64,000 bases of DNA, from assembly GCF_016863315.1 (NCBI RefSeq), contig NZ_BOOQ01000002.1:372001-436000 (forward strand). Direction: 5' to 3'. This stretch comes from Planotetraspora silvatica. Lineage in GTDB: Bacteria; Actinomycetota; Actinomycetes; Streptosporangiales; Streptosporangiaceae. The notes under the pieces are model-generated. The model had not been told where the DNA came from, did not search any database, and saw only the letters and a list, made by a program, of their open reading frames with translations. Numbering within the stretch: the stretch's first letter is position 1; each line of letters opens with the position of its first letter. Made by a program: the position numbers and the translations under genes. Positions 8,053 through 16,805 of this stretch are shown here, piece after piece.

Positions 8053-8743
8053 AGGCCGCCGGAGTCGGGGTCGGCTCCGTGGAGGCGCCGGCGCTGGGGC
8101 TGGCCGTGGGAGTCGGCTCGGGCGGCAGCGGCTGGTCGGCCGTCGTGCTGACGCCCTGGTCGCAGGCCGCGCCGAACTCCGGTGTGTAGGTGGGGTTCTG
8201 CTTGTACTTCTTGATGAACTCGGGCAGGCGCGGGTCGGACGCCCCGCTCAGGACCACCTGGTGGTTCCAGGAACTGGCGACGACCTTGCCGGGGAGCCCC
8301 GGGTAGGGGCTGAGAAGCATGTAGTCGGAGGAGGCCAGCGTCTTCAGCTTGTTCACGTCGGCCGCGGCCAGGTCGGGGCTGTAGGTGATCCAGACGGCGC
8401 CGTGCTCCAGGGAGTGGACGCCGTGCTCGTTGTGGATCGGCTTGTCGTAGATCCCGCAGTTCTGCCAGTAGTAGTTGTGCTGGCCACCAACCGGCGGGTT
8501 CTCCTTGTAGGCGACCTTGCCCCAAGTGTGGTCGGAACCCTTGTAGTTGTAGGTCTTCACCGCGGTCAGTGACTTCTGCGACCGGTCGTTGATGACGTAG
8601 AAGCCCACCAGGCCGACCACCGCGAGGACGACCAGGCCGCCGACCCCCCACATGAGCAGGGCAGTACGCCGCTCCTTGCGCCTCTGCTCGGCACGCATGC
8701 GCTCGAGATGCTCACGTCTCGACTGCGTCTTGCCCTTCGCCAT
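8048..8743 (-). CDS. DUF3105 domain membrane-anchored protein
   Basis: About 231 residues. A basic N-terminus (AKGKTQSRREHLERMRAEQR) precedes one transmembrane helix (LLMWGVGGLVVLAVVGLVGF), followed by an extracellular DUF3105 domain with the hallmarks PPVGGQHNYYWQNCGIYD, HSLEHGAVWITY and the WNHQVVL region. The domain is uncharacterised; the conserved His/Cys residues suggest metal or redox chemistry, which is inference. The C-terminus is Pro/Thr/Ser-rich. I chose ATG 8743, giving MAKGK, over the ATG five codons upstream. It is divergent from a DUF305 gene. Confidence 0.88.
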   Translation of the reverse strand: MAKGKTQSRREHLERMRAEQRRKERRTALLMWGVGGLVVLAVVGLVGFYVINDRSQKSLTAVKTYNYKGSDHTWGKVAYKENPPVGGQHNYYWQNCGIYDKPIHNEHGVHSLEHGAVWITYSPDLAAADVNKLKTLASSDYMLLSPYPGLPGKVVASSWNHQVVLSGASDPRLPEFIKKYKQNPTYTPEFGAACDQGVSTTADQPLPPEPTPTASPSAGASTEPTPTPAAS

Positions 8744-8853
8744 CAAGCCCTCCACCAACCGGTCGCTGACATCCCCGCTGCGGTATGGAGGATAGTGGGT
8801 GAGATGCGCCTTTGGCTCAGCATGGTCGGACAGGACGGGTAGCCTGTGGGGCG

Positions 8854-9534
8854 ATGACCACCGAGACGAGCGTCATGCTCGACACCACGCCGCAGCCCAA
8901 GAGGCGGTTTCCCCTCGTGGGGCTGGTCGCCCTCATCGTCGCGGCAGCCGTCCTGGTGCTGTTCGCGACCAGATCGGGAACTCCGGGAGACACCTCGCCC
9001 GAGGCGGGCTTCGCCAGGGACATGGCGGTCCACCATTCCCAGGCGGTCGAGATGGCCTTCGTCGTGCGGGACAAGACGACCGACGGACCGCTGCGGACGT
9101 TGTCGTACGACATCATCACCACCCAGACGGCCCAGCGCGGAATGTTCATGGGCTGGCTCCAGCAGTGGGACCTCGACCAGTCCTCGTCCCAGCCGCCGAT
9201 GGCGTGGATGTCCGGCCACAGCCACGGTGGCGCGGCCCCCGGGCTGACTCCCGGCGTCATGCCGGGCATGGCCTCCACGGAGGAGCTGAACCGGCTGCGG
9301 GCGGCGCAGGGCAGGGACGCGGAGATCCTCTTCCTCCAGCTCATGATCCGCCACCACGAGGGCGGCGTGGAGATGGCGCAGGGCTTGCTCAAGGTGTCGG
9401 ACCGCCCCGAGGTGCGATCGCTGGCCCAGCACATCGTCGACGGGCAGACGGCGGAGATCAGGCTGATGAAGGGCCTGCTGGCGGAGCGCGGGGCCCAGCC
9501 GCTGCCGACCATCCTCCAGAGTCCGGCGGGATAG
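8854..9534 (+). CDS. DUF305 domain membrane-anchored protein
   Basis: 226 residues with one N-terminal transmembrane helix (FPLVGLVALIVAAAVLVLFA), then a DUF305 four-helix ferritin-like fold with the paired motifs FARDMAVHHSQAVEMA and LMIRHHEGGVEMA. A His/Met-rich linker (WMSGHSHGG, VMPGM) lies between them. DUF305 proteins are often linked to copper handling on sequence grounds, and the His/Met content fits metal binding. It is divergent from the DUF3105 gene with 110 bp between starts, so the two probably share a control region. An in-frame start at 8812 is possible. Confidence 0.9.
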   Translation: MTTETSVMLDTTPQPKRRFPLVGLVALIVAAAVLVLFATRSGTPGDTSPEAGFARDMAVHHSQAVEMAFVVRDKTTDGPLRTLSYDIITTQTAQRGMFMGWLQQWDLDQSSSQPPMAWMSGHSHGGAAPGLTPGVMPGMASTEELNRLRAAQGRDAEILFLQLMIRHHEGGVEMAQGLLKVSDRPEVRSLAQHIVDGQTAEIRLMKGLLAERGAQPLPTILQSPAG

Positions 9535-9595
9535 GCGCGCACAAGGTCCCCGGCCGGGGCACGATGGAGGTGCCGTGGCCAGAGGAGAGAAGAGA

Positions 9596-9892
9596 TTGAA
9601 CGACGAGCCGGAAAGCCGCCTCGAGGTGAGCATCACACCGGAGGTCGAGGCAGGGCAGTACGCCGACTTCACCTCGGTCTGGCACACCCAAGATGGATTC
9701 GTCCTGGACTTCGCCGTGATCACACGACCGCCGGCGCTCGCCGACGATCCCCTTTCAGGGGACAGCTATGTCAGCGTGCCGACCCGGATCGTCAGCCGGG
9801 TGAGGCTCCCTCCAGCGCAGGTCTTCGAGCTGATGAAGGCCCTGGAACAGCAGCTCACCGCCTACGAAAAAGAAACCGGCCAAAAAGTCTGA
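9596..9892 (+). CDS. DUF3467 domain protein
   Basis: 98 residues. The sequence LEVSITPEVEAGQYADFTSVWHT, a central VLDFAVI strand and the ending RVRLPPAQVFELMKALEQQL match DUF3467, a small cytosolic domain of unknown function. The frame is open from a GTG at 9575, but the strong AGGAGAG at 9582-9588 sits seven bases before the TTG at 9596, so TTG is my preferred start. The gene ends just before the first mirror comb. Confidence 0.8.
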   Translation: MNDEPESRLEVSITPEVEAGQYADFTSVWHTQDGFVLDFAVITRPPALADDPLSGDSYVSVPTRIVSRVRLPPAQVFELMKALEQQLTAYEKETGQKV

Positions 9893-9908
9893 CCCCCATC
9901 CCCTTGTG

Positions 9909-10369
9909 CGTGATCATGCACAGGTTCGGAGATGTGCCGTGCGACCTGGCACAACATCGAGCGTGATCATGCACAGGTTCGATGATGTGCCGTATGACCA
10001 GCACCAATGCCCGGCGTGATCATGCACGGATTCGGTGAATGCCTGTCCGATCAGGCCTTTCACCATCGGTGATCATGCGCACTTTCCGTCAAACGCTCCA
10101 CGACCTGTGGGTATGCGCCTAGCGATCATGCATGTCCGCCACAACTGGATGATCACGCGACGGGTCGCACCTGCTCAGGCCGTACGCCCCCGAACTTGCG
10201 CATGATCACGCAGTGCGTTTGAGCACGTCAGGGGATGTACGAGCGAACCTGTGCATGATCACCCAGCGCATCGTCGCCGGTCACGGGCCATTTCACCGAA
10301 CCTGTGCATGATCACGCCGGGGGTCGGCGCTGGTCACACGGCACATCTCCGAACCCGTGCATGATCACG
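9909..10369. repeat. Mirror-symmetric comb of ten 53-bp units (copy 1)
   Basis: Five forward copies of a unit beginning CGTGATCATGCACAGGTTCG start at 9909, 9962, 10015, 10068 and 10121, exactly 53 bp apart. Five reverse copies end at 10157, 10210, 10263, 10316 and 10369, again exactly 53 bp apart. Every forward/reverse pair sums to 20278, so the array is one large palindrome centred on 10139. The inner units are degenerate. A weaker box near YGACCTGC recurs about 33-41 bases into each unit. It fills the gap between convergent genes. A second copy lies at 29195-29657. Confidence 0.93.
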
Positions 10370-10384
10370 CGGAAGAGAGGGGGG

Positions 10385-11458
10385 TCAGGCTTGGAGTTCT
10401 TGGGTTAGGGCGGTGACGAAGGCGTCGACGTCGGCTTCTGTGGTGTCGAAGGCGCACATCCAGCGGACCTCGACCTCGCCGCCGCCGATCCGGTCGTTCC
10501 AGTTGTAGAACCGGAACCGCTTGCGCAGCCGGTCGGCCACGTCCACCGGCAGGATCGCGAAGACCGCGTTGGCCTCCACCTCGCGCGCCACCCTGACTCC
10601 GGGGATGTCCCGTACGGCTGCCGCCAGCCGCCTGGCCATGCCGTTGGCCTGACGGGCGTTGCGCAGCCACAGGTCTCCGCCGAGCAGTGCCTCGAACTGC
10701 ACGGACACGAACCGCATCTTCGAGGCGAGTTGCATGCCGGTCTTGCGCAGGTACGGCAGGCCCTTCGTGGCAGCGGGGTTGAGGACCACGACGACCTCGC
10801 CCAGCATGAGCCCGATCTTGGTGCCGCCGAAGGACAGCACGTCGACCCCCGCGTCCGTGGTCAGCGCGCGGAGGGGCACGTCGAGGGCCGCCGCCGCGTT
10901 GGTGATCCGGGAGCCGTCCAGGTGGACGAACAGGCCAAGCTCGTGAGCATGATCGCAGACGGCCTTGATCTCGGCCGGCGTGTACAGCGTGCCGAGTTCC
11001 GTGGCGTTGGAGATCGAGACCGCCCGGGGCTGGGCACGGTGCACGTCCCCGAAGCCCCATGCCTGCTGGTCGATCAGGTCGGGCGTGAGCTTGCCGTCCG
11101 GGGTGGCCACCGGGAGCAGTTTCAGCCCTCCGGTGATCTCCGGGGCGCCGCCCTCGTCGGTGTTGATGTGCGCGGTGTCGGGGCAGACCACCGCCTCCCA
11201 CGGGGCGCACATCGAGCGCAACGAGAGCACGTTCGCGGCGGTGCCGTTGAACACCGGCAGGGCCTCGGCCTGGTCGCCGAAGTGCCGCCGGAAGATGCCC
11301 TGCAGGGCCCCGGTGTAGGCGTCGTCTCCGTAGCTGACCTGGTGCCCGCCGTTCGCCAGGGCGATGGCCTCGAGCACCTCCGGGTGCACTCCGGCGTAGT
11401 TGTCGCTGGCGAAGGTCTTGATCTCCGGCTCGTGCCGCCGCACGGCATCCGTTGTCAC
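10385..11458 (-). CDS. ltaE: Low-specificity L-threonine aldolase / beta-eliminating lyase
   Basis: 357 residues, a PLP fold-type I enzyme cleaving L-threonine or allo-threonine to glycine and acetaldehyde. Family motifs are FASDNYAGVHPEVLEAI near the N-terminus, FNGTAANVLSLRSM, HINTDEGGAPEITGG, HLDGSRITNAAAAL (the PLP Asp) and VLSFGGTKIG, whose Lys should bind PLP. The start is GTG 11458, preceded by GGAG at 11467-11470. An SDR gene ends 35 bp upstream on the same strand and a DUF6421 gene lies beyond it, so the three probably form one operon. Confidence 0.93.
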   Translation of the reverse strand: MTTDAVRRHEPEIKTFASDNYAGVHPEVLEAIALANGGHQVSYGDDAYTGALQGIFRRHFGDQAEALPVFNGTAANVLSLRSMCAPWEAVVCPDTAHINTDEGGAPEITGGLKLLPVATPDGKLTPDLIDQQAWGFGDVHRAQPRAVSISNATELGTLYTPAEIKAVCDHAHELGLFVHLDGSRITNAAAALDVPLRALTTDAGVDVLSFGGTKIGLMLGEVVVVLNPAATKGLPYLRKTGMQLASKMRFVSVQFEALLGGDLWLRNARQANGMARRLAAAVRDIPGVRVAREVEANAVFAILPVDVADRLRKRFRFYNWNDRIGGGEVEVRWMCAFDTTEADVDAFVTALTQELQA

Positions 11459-11492
11459 GAAATATCTCCGTTTGATCGTTAAAGGAAAAACT

Positions 11493-12146
11493 TCAGGCGG
11501 TGAGGTCGATCCGCTGCCCGTTGACCGCGGCGGGATCCTGGTCCCAGAGCGCGGTGACGGCACGCGCGAGATCGTCCACGTCGGTGAACCCCTTGTACTG
11601 CTTGTCGGGGTTCGCCGCCCTCATCCCATCGTGCACCAACGCGGTGATCACCAGGATCGCGGCCGCGGACGATGTGCCCTTCAGGGCGTCGGCCAGGGAC
11701 AACGTCCACGCCTCCGCGGCAGCCTTGGCCGCCGCGTAGGCCGCGTTCGTCCGGGTGGGCGCCTGGGCCGCCTTCGCGGAGACGATGACGAACCGGCCGT
11801 TCTCGCTGGCCCGCAGCAGCGGCTCGAACGCCAGCGAGACGTTCTGCAGGGTCCTGACCAGCAGGCCGTGCAGCAGCTCCCAGTCCTCCAGCGAGGTGTC
11901 GGCGAAGGTCTTGGACCCGCGCCACCCGCCGACGAGGTGCACGATCCCGTCGACGCGGCCGTGCTCGGCCCCGACCCGCTCGGCCAGCTCCCGTACGGCT
12001 GTCGCGTCCTGGAGGTCGACGGCCAGGGCCCCGTCGCCTCCCGACCTGCTCACGGCGACGACGGTGTCACCGAGCTCGGTGAACCGCCGGACGACGGCTC
12101 GCCCCGCCGGGCTGCCCGTGCCCGCGACCAGAATGACCCTGCTCAA
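11493..12146 (-). CDS. Short-chain dehydrogenase/reductase (SDR)
   Basis: 217 residues with a Rossmann N-terminus (VILVAGTGSPAGRAVVRRF, a TGxxxGxG-like loop), the active-site Ser in VIVSAKAAQ and the catalytic YAAAK (Tyr/Lys pair). It is an NAD(P)-dependent oxidoreductase of unknown substrate. The middle gene of the DUF6421-SDR-aldolase set, it is separated by 31 and 34 bp from its neighbours. The carbonyl or amino-acid substrate cannot be read from the sequence. Confidence 0.9.
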   Translation of the reverse strand: MSRVILVAGTGSPAGRAVVRRFTELGDTVVAVSRSGGDGALAVDLQDATAVRELAERVGAEHGRVDGIVHLVGGWRGSKTFADTSLEDWELLHGLLVRTLQNVSLAFEPLLRASENGRFVIVSAKAAQAPTRTNAAYAAAKAAAEAWTLSLADALKGTSSAAAILVITALVHDGMRAANPDKQYKGFTDVDDLARAVTALWDQDPAAVNGQRIDLTA

Positions 12147-12177
12147 CGATGCCCCACCTTTCGACCGGGCCAGGGGC

Positions 12178-14265
12178 TCACGCCCTGATGCCCCGTGTGG
12201 ACTCGACCACGTCGGTGAGCTTACGGCGCAGCGCCTCGTAGAACATGCTCAGGGGGAACTCATCGGGCAGGACGGCGTTGACCATGGCCTTCTGCTCCTC
12301 CGGCAGCGCCTGGACGCCCTTGTTCCACACCGAGGACGGATGCGGCTCGACGTAGGCGGCCACGAGCTGGTGGGCGGCGAGCCAGTGGGCCAGCTTGGAC
12401 CTGTCGATGCCGTCCCGGTAGAGCTTCTCCACCTCTCCCCGCAGGTCGGCCACGCCGTCGGCGACACGTGCCCAGTCGACGAAGAGCCGGTTGTCCGTCC
12501 AGCGGACGATGCCGCGCCGGTGCAGGTAGGCGAACAGGAGCTGCCCGCCGAGCCCGTCGTAGTTGCGCACCCGCTCACCGGTGATCGGGAAGCGGAACAG
12601 CCGGTCGAACAGGATCGCATACTGCACGTACCGCGCGTGCGGCACGCCGTCCACCTCGAGCTTCACCGCCTCCCCGAAGGCGGTCAGGTCGCAGCGCAGC
12701 TCTTCGAGCGTGTAGAGCCAGTACGGCATGCGCTGCTTGATCATGAACGGGTCGAACGGCAGGTCGCCGTGGCTGTGGGTGCGGTCGTGGACCAGGTCCC
12801 ACAGGACGAAGGTGTCCTGGGCCAGCTCCTGCGACGCGATCAGGCGGGCCGCGTCCGGCGGCAGGGCGAGCTTGAGCGTGGCGGCGGCCGCCTCGCTGAC
12901 GGCGCGGAACCTCGCGGCCTCCCGGTCGCAGAAGATGCCACCCCAGGTGAACCGCGGCGGCGTCTCGCGGACGGCGACGGTCTCGGGGAACAGCACGGCC
13001 GAGTTGGTGTCGTAGCCGGAGGTGAAGTCCTCGAAGGCGATCGGCACGAACATCGGGTTGTCGTAGCCGTTCCGCTCCAGTTCGGCCAGCCAGTCGGGCC
13101 AGACGACGCGGATCCAGACCGCCTCGACGTTCCGGTTCGGGTTCCCGTTCTGCGTGTACATCGGGAAGACGACCAGGTGCTCCAGCCCGTCCACCCGCTG
13201 GGCGTCCGGGTGGAAGGCGTTCAGCGAGTCGAGGAAGTCGGGCACGCCCAGCCCGTCGGCCACCCACTTGCGGAAGTCGGCCACGACCGCGTCGAGATAG
13301 TCGCGGTCGTGCGGGAATCGGGGCGTGAGCCGTACGACGTGGTCGCTGATCTCCGCGATCAGCTCCACGGCCCGGTCGCGGTCGCCGGCGATGGAGCCGT
13401 CCTTGGCCTGGAGCGGCCGCAGCGCCTCGACGGCCGCCTTGAGCCCGGCCCAGGCGTCGCCCAGGTCCCCGGTGGCCTCCGAGCCGCCCGCGCCGCCGTC
13501 CGGGATCCGGGCGGCCCAGGTTACGAGGTTGGTCCAGAGTTGCGCGTGGTCGAAGTCGCTGATCGAGTCGTCGCCGAACAGGTCCGAGTCGGCGAGCGCC
13601 ACGACCCGTCCACGCCCATGCCGTACGGCCAGGGCCAGCGGGCGACCGGCGGGGTCGGCGGTCCCCGACGTCTCGAACAGGACGGTCGCGCCCTCGGGGG
13701 CCACGAGCGTGCCGGCCCGGTAGAAGCAGGCCTGGCGGACACCGGCGAGCAGGTCCTGCCGTACGCCCGGCGCGTCGGCCGGGCCCGCGCCGCGTACGCC
13801 GAGGACCCACGTGGCGACCTTGTTGTGGGAGCCGGAGGGGTCCTGGACGGTGGTGTGCTCGATGCCGACGCCGAAGCGGCCGAGCAGGTCGGCGAGGTTG
13901 CTCCCGTACTTGTCCTGCTCACACTCGGCGAGCACGATGAGCCCGCCGCCGGCGGCGACGTAGGCCTCGATGGCGTCCAGTTCGGCGGCCGTGAAGACGG
14001 GGCTTCCCGCGCCGGTCGTCCGCTCCCAGTGGTCCCCTGACGGGTGCGCGATCACGAACACGTCGTGGGGGTCCAGCACGGGCGCGTCCACCGGACCCTG
14101 GGTGTGCGCGGTGACCGTCTGGCCGAGCCGCCGCAGGATGCCGGCGGCCGTGGAGTAGCCGCTGTCGTCGGGATGCGCGGGATTCATGGCCTCGGCGACC
14201 TCCCGCCGGATGCTCCAGGCCTCGCTGTGCGCCTCATCGAACAGGACCGACGGGAATGCCCTCAT
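12178..14265 (-). CDS. DUF6421 family protein with N-terminal glutamine-amidotransferase-like domain
   Basis: 695 residues. Residues 30-250 resemble a GATase1/ThuA-like fold (VFVIAHPSGD, LDAIEAYVAAGGGLIVLAECEQDKYG, VVALADSDLFGDDSISDFDH). The remainder is the DUF6421 region, with FVLWDLVHDRTHSHGDLPFD and YVEPHPSSVWNKG. The His/Asp-rich motif looks like a metal-binding or catalytic site. The function is unknown. The start ATG 14265 is backed by AGGAGATATTAC. The same GGAGATATT leader precedes the aldolase gene. It is first in the presumed operon. Confidence 0.88.
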   Translation of the reverse strand: MRAFPSVLFDEAHSEAWSIRREVAEAMNPAHPDDSGYSTAAGILRRLGQTVTAHTQGPVDAPVLDPHDVFVIAHPSGDHWERTTGAGSPVFTAAELDAIEAYVAAGGGLIVLAECEQDKYGSNLADLLGRFGVGIEHTTVQDPSGSHNKVATWVLGVRGAGPADAPGVRQDLLAGVRQACFYRAGTLVAPEGATVLFETSGTADPAGRPLALAVRHGRGRVVALADSDLFGDDSISDFDHAQLWTNLVTWAARIPDGGAGGSEATGDLGDAWAGLKAAVEALRPLQAKDGSIAGDRDRAVELIAEISDHVVRLTPRFPHDRDYLDAVVADFRKWVADGLGVPDFLDSLNAFHPDAQRVDGLEHLVVFPMYTQNGNPNRNVEAVWIRVVWPDWLAELERNGYDNPMFVPIAFEDFTSGYDTNSAVLFPETVAVRETPPRFTWGGIFCDREAARFRAVSEAAAATLKLALPPDAARLIASQELAQDTFVLWDLVHDRTHSHGDLPFDPFMIKQRMPYWLYTLEELRCDLTAFGEAVKLEVDGVPHARYVQYAILFDRLFRFPITGERVRNYDGLGGQLLFAYLHRRGIVRWTDNRLFVDWARVADGVADLRGEVEKLYRDGIDRSKLAHWLAAHQLVAAYVEPHPSSVWNKGVQALPEEQKAMVNAVLPDEFPLSMFYEALRRKLTDVVESTRGIRA

Positions 14266-14281
14266 GTAATATCTCCTGAAC

Positions 14282-14300
14282 TTTGCGCCATCTGCACAAA
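14282..14300. promoter_or_regulatory. Inverted repeat in the DUF6421 operon promoter region
   Basis: TTTGCGC at 14282-14288 and GCACAAA at 14294-14300 form a 7-bp inverted repeat with one mismatch and a 5-base spacer, just upstream of the ribosome site. An AT-rich stretch rich in TTTGTG/CACAAA flanks it. It is a candidate operator or promoter element. Confidence 0.4.
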
Positions 14301-14434
14301 AATATACACAAAGACTACGCATGTACCGATAAGTCACCCGCGAGAGTGAGCCCCCGTCACCCTCGCGGCGGACGTGCCGCGGCCCGTCCCTCGCCTACCG
14401 GCCTCGGCTGTCAGACCCGACCCGAGGAGACCCG

Positions 14435-14652
14435 ATGTTGAAACTGTCCGACGCCGCCGCCTTCGGGTCTCGCCCACTGGTGGGTCCCCGTGGTGGGCGG
14501 CCTGGTGTGGATCGCGCCCAACCTCACGGCGTACGGCCCCGTCGGCCTGCTCTGGAGCGGCGGCAACCTGCTGATCCTCGGGTATCTCGGCGTCCGGATG
14601 CTCCGGATGAGCCGCACCGAGTGGGCCTCGTACCACCCGGCGCGGGCGAGCG
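14435..14652 (+). pseudogene. Possible frameshifted small membrane protein
   Basis: From ATG 14435 the frame reads MLKLSDAAAFG and then degenerates. One base out of register, the DNA encodes a convincing hydrophobic protein (AHWWVPVVGGLVWIAPNL, then GPVGLLWSGGNLLILGYLGV and RMSRTEWASYHPAR) with G/C third positions. Dropping one base near 14464-14470 would join the two. After about 14652 coding character is lost. I do not recognise the family. It may be a relic, a real frameshift or a sequencing error. Confidence 0.35.
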
Positions 14653-14823
14653 ACCGGAGGACCTGCCTCCCCCGGGGCGTCAACTCGGCGAGCCGGGGCG
14701 GCCGCACCGGCTCGTGCCGCCGGCGAAGGAGGCGAGCCGATCCCCCGCACCGGGCCCGGCGAGCGAGCACCGGAGCGCCCCGGCCCAAACCGATTGCAAC
14801 CGGCCGCGAGACCGGCCGGGGCC

Positions 14824-15693
14824 TCAGCCGAGCTGCCGCTCGACGTCCGTGATGATCTCCTGGATCCTGAGCCCGTGACGGGCGTCGAGCGGATGCCCGC
14901 CCCCACGGCGGACGGTCCTGGCGAACTCCCCGGCCACGACGGGGAAGACGTCGTCACCGATCTCGGATCCGAGCAGCGTCGCGCTGCCCTCCGCCCCGTA
15001 GACGTCAGCCCGGGCGGGCGGCAGATCGCCGCCCGCGGCCATGGTGAGCGAGACCTCGCTCACCGCGCCGCCCGTGTGCTCGAGCAGCAGGCCCACCCAG
15101 CCGAGCGGGTCGCCGTGCGCCCTGACGGAGACGACGGGCCCGAGGGCGGCGTCCATGAGGTCGATCACGTGCGGCCCGATGTCGAGGACGGCCCCTCGTT
15201 CCAGCCGCCACGGCGTGGCGAACGACCCGCCGTGCAGCACGCCCGAGAGGTTGGAGGCGTGGCCGCCGAACGGCCGCAGCGCGCGGGCCCTGTCCAGGAA
15301 GGCCGTCGTCGCCGGCGAGTAGCGGAAGGTGAACACCATCTGGGAGGCGACCCCGGCCTCGCCGATCGCGTCGGCGAGGCGCCTGGCGCCGTCGAGGTCG
15401 GCCGCGAGGGGCTTTTCCAGCAGCAGGGCCTTGCCCGCCTTCGCCGCGAGGACGCCGAGTTCGGCCTGCACCGCCGGCGGCACGCAGAACGCGACCGCCT
15501 CACACAGGTCGAACAGGTCCTCCAGCCGCTCGAACGAGGGAACGCGGTGCCTGCCCGCGAGCTCGTCGGCCGCCTGGGGCCTGCGGGCCCACACGCCCGC
15601 GAGCATCGTGTGCGGCCCGGCCGCGAGTATGGGGGCGTGCACCATCTCCGCCCACGGTCCCGCGCCGACCAAACCTACTGAAACCGGCTCCAT
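14824..15693 (-). CDS. Gfo/Idh/MocA-family oxidoreductase
   Basis: 289 residues. The N-terminal Rossmann domain starts VSVGLVGAGPWAEMVHAPIL (GxGxxA-type loop), and the diagnostic LLLEKPLAADL carries the EKP motif near residue 93. A C-terminal substrate domain holds DIGPHVIDLMDAALGPV, with the conserved D-x-x-x-H. It is an NAD(P)-dependent dehydrogenase, probably of a sugar or cyclitol. It is slightly shorter than typical members (330-370). A phosphatase gene is divergent. Confidence 0.9.
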   Translation of the reverse strand: MEPVSVGLVGAGPWAEMVHAPILAAGPHTMLAGVWARRPQAADELAGRHRVPSFERLEDLFDLCEAVAFCVPPAVQAELGVLAAKAGKALLLEKPLAADLDGARRLADAIGEAGVASQMVFTFRYSPATTAFLDRARALRPFGGHASNLSGVLHGGSFATPWRLERGAVLDIGPHVIDLMDAALGPVVSVRAHGDPLGWVGLLLEHTGGAVSEVSLTMAAGGDLPPARADVYGAEGSATLLGSEIGDDVFPVVAGEFARTVRRGGGHPLDARHGLRIQEIITDVERQLG

Positions 15694-15797
15694 CTCACCC
15701 TCCGCGGCGACCTTACTGCAGCGTGCGGGACCAGGAGCTAAGCGGGACCCGGGCCACCCCGGGCTCGCGAAAGCCGTACCGGCATGATGGTCCCCCT

Positions 15798-16388
15798 ATG
15801 GACGTCATTCTGCTGAGGCACGGCGAGACCGAGTGGAGCAGGGCGGGGCGGCACACAGGCCGGACCGACCTGCCGTTGACCGAGCGGGGCGAGGAGCAGG
15901 CCCGCGCCCTGACCAAGGTGATCAAAGGCAGGCAGTTCGCGCTGGTCCTCGTCAGCCCGGCGCAGCGGGCACGCCGTACGGCGGAGCTCGCCGGGGCCGC
16001 CTCCTACGACGTGGACCCGGACCTGTGGGAATGGGACTACGGCGGCTACGAGGGGATCACCACCCCGCAGATCCGCGAGAGCCGTCCCGGCTGGTACCTG
16101 TGGCGAGACGGGATCGTCCCGGGAGACGCGGACCACCCGGGCGAGACGGTCGGTCATGTCGGGGAGCGCGCGGACCGGGTCATCGCCCGCGTCCGGCCGG
16201 CTGAGGGCGACGTGCTGATCGTCGCGCACGGCCACTTCCTGCGTGTGCTCGCCGCCCGCTGGTTGGGCCTGCCGGCCGACGAGGGACGGCATCTGCGGCT
16301 CGACACCGGCACGTACTCGGTTCTGGGGTACGAGCACGAGGAGCCCGTCCTGCTCCACTGGAACGCGCCCGTTCAGGACCCTGCCTGA
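15798..16388 (+). CDS. Histidine phosphatase family protein
   Basis: 196 residues, phosphoglycerate-mutase-like fold. The catalytic RHG is at the N-terminus (VILLRHGETEWSRAGRHTGR), with TDLPLTERGEEQA, SPAQRARRTAEL (second Arg), LWEWDYGGYEG and the second catalytic His in VLIVAHGHFLRVLAARWLGL. It hydrolyses a phosphomonoester; the substrate is unknown. The start is ATG 15798, placing the RHG motif at the expected distance. Confidence 0.94.
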   Translation: MDVILLRHGETEWSRAGRHTGRTDLPLTERGEEQARALTKVIKGRQFALVLVSPAQRARRTAELAGAASYDVDPDLWEWDYGGYEGITTPQIRESRPGWYLWRDGIVPGDADHPGETVGHVGERADRVIARVRPAEGDVLIVAHGHFLRVLAARWLGLPADEGRHLRLDTGTYSVLGYEHEEPVLLHWNAPVQDPA

Positions 16389-16423
16389 GACGGGCGCGAC
16401 GCGGTGTCCAGACCCCGGCAGGG

Positions 16424-16696
16424 TCAGACGGCGACGGGCTGGGGCTGCGGGCCGCGGCCGGTCAGCCACTCCAGGACCCTGTGGTGGCCTCGCCTGGCGT
16501 CCTCGAAGTGGCCCCAGCGCCAGCACCTGGGCTGGTCGCGGACTCCGGTGACCCACGTCCGATAGGCCACGCTCCGTGTCTCCCCGCCCTCGGGGCCGGC
16601 CGGGGAGGCGACGCCGTACGTGCGGATCACCACGCGGCCGCCAGGTGCGAAAAGCACGTCGTCGGCCACAGGGTAGAGATTCATCTGGTCCAGCAC
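16424..16696 (-). CDS. Hypothetical protein
   Basis: About 90 residues with a plausible globular sequence (MNLYPVADDVLFAPGGRVVIRTYGV, RTWVTGVRDQPRCWRWGHFEDA). No family recognised. Start codons are possible at TTG 16720, GTG 16696 and ATG 16684. I prefer GTG 16696 because a GAGGGGG lies eight bases upstream. It is convergent with the histidine phosphatase. Confidence 0.55.
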   Translation of the reverse strand: MLDQMNLYPVADDVLFAPGGRVVIRTYGVASPAGPEGGETRSVAYRTWVTGVRDQPRCWRWGHFEDARRGHHRVLEWLTGRGPQPQPVAV

Positions 16697-16805
16697 GGCG
16701 GGTCCCCCTCGATACTTCAACGTTCTCAGGGTCCAAATCTGCCGGACCGTTGTTACGCCGCCTGCGCGCGACTGTTACGCGCGTGCGCGGCGTGTAAACA
16801 AGCGG

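Noticed and set aside
9909-10369. CRISPR array
   Set aside because: The 20-base core and 33-base gaps resemble CRISPR dimensions, but half the units are inverted, spacers share similarity and there are no cas genes.
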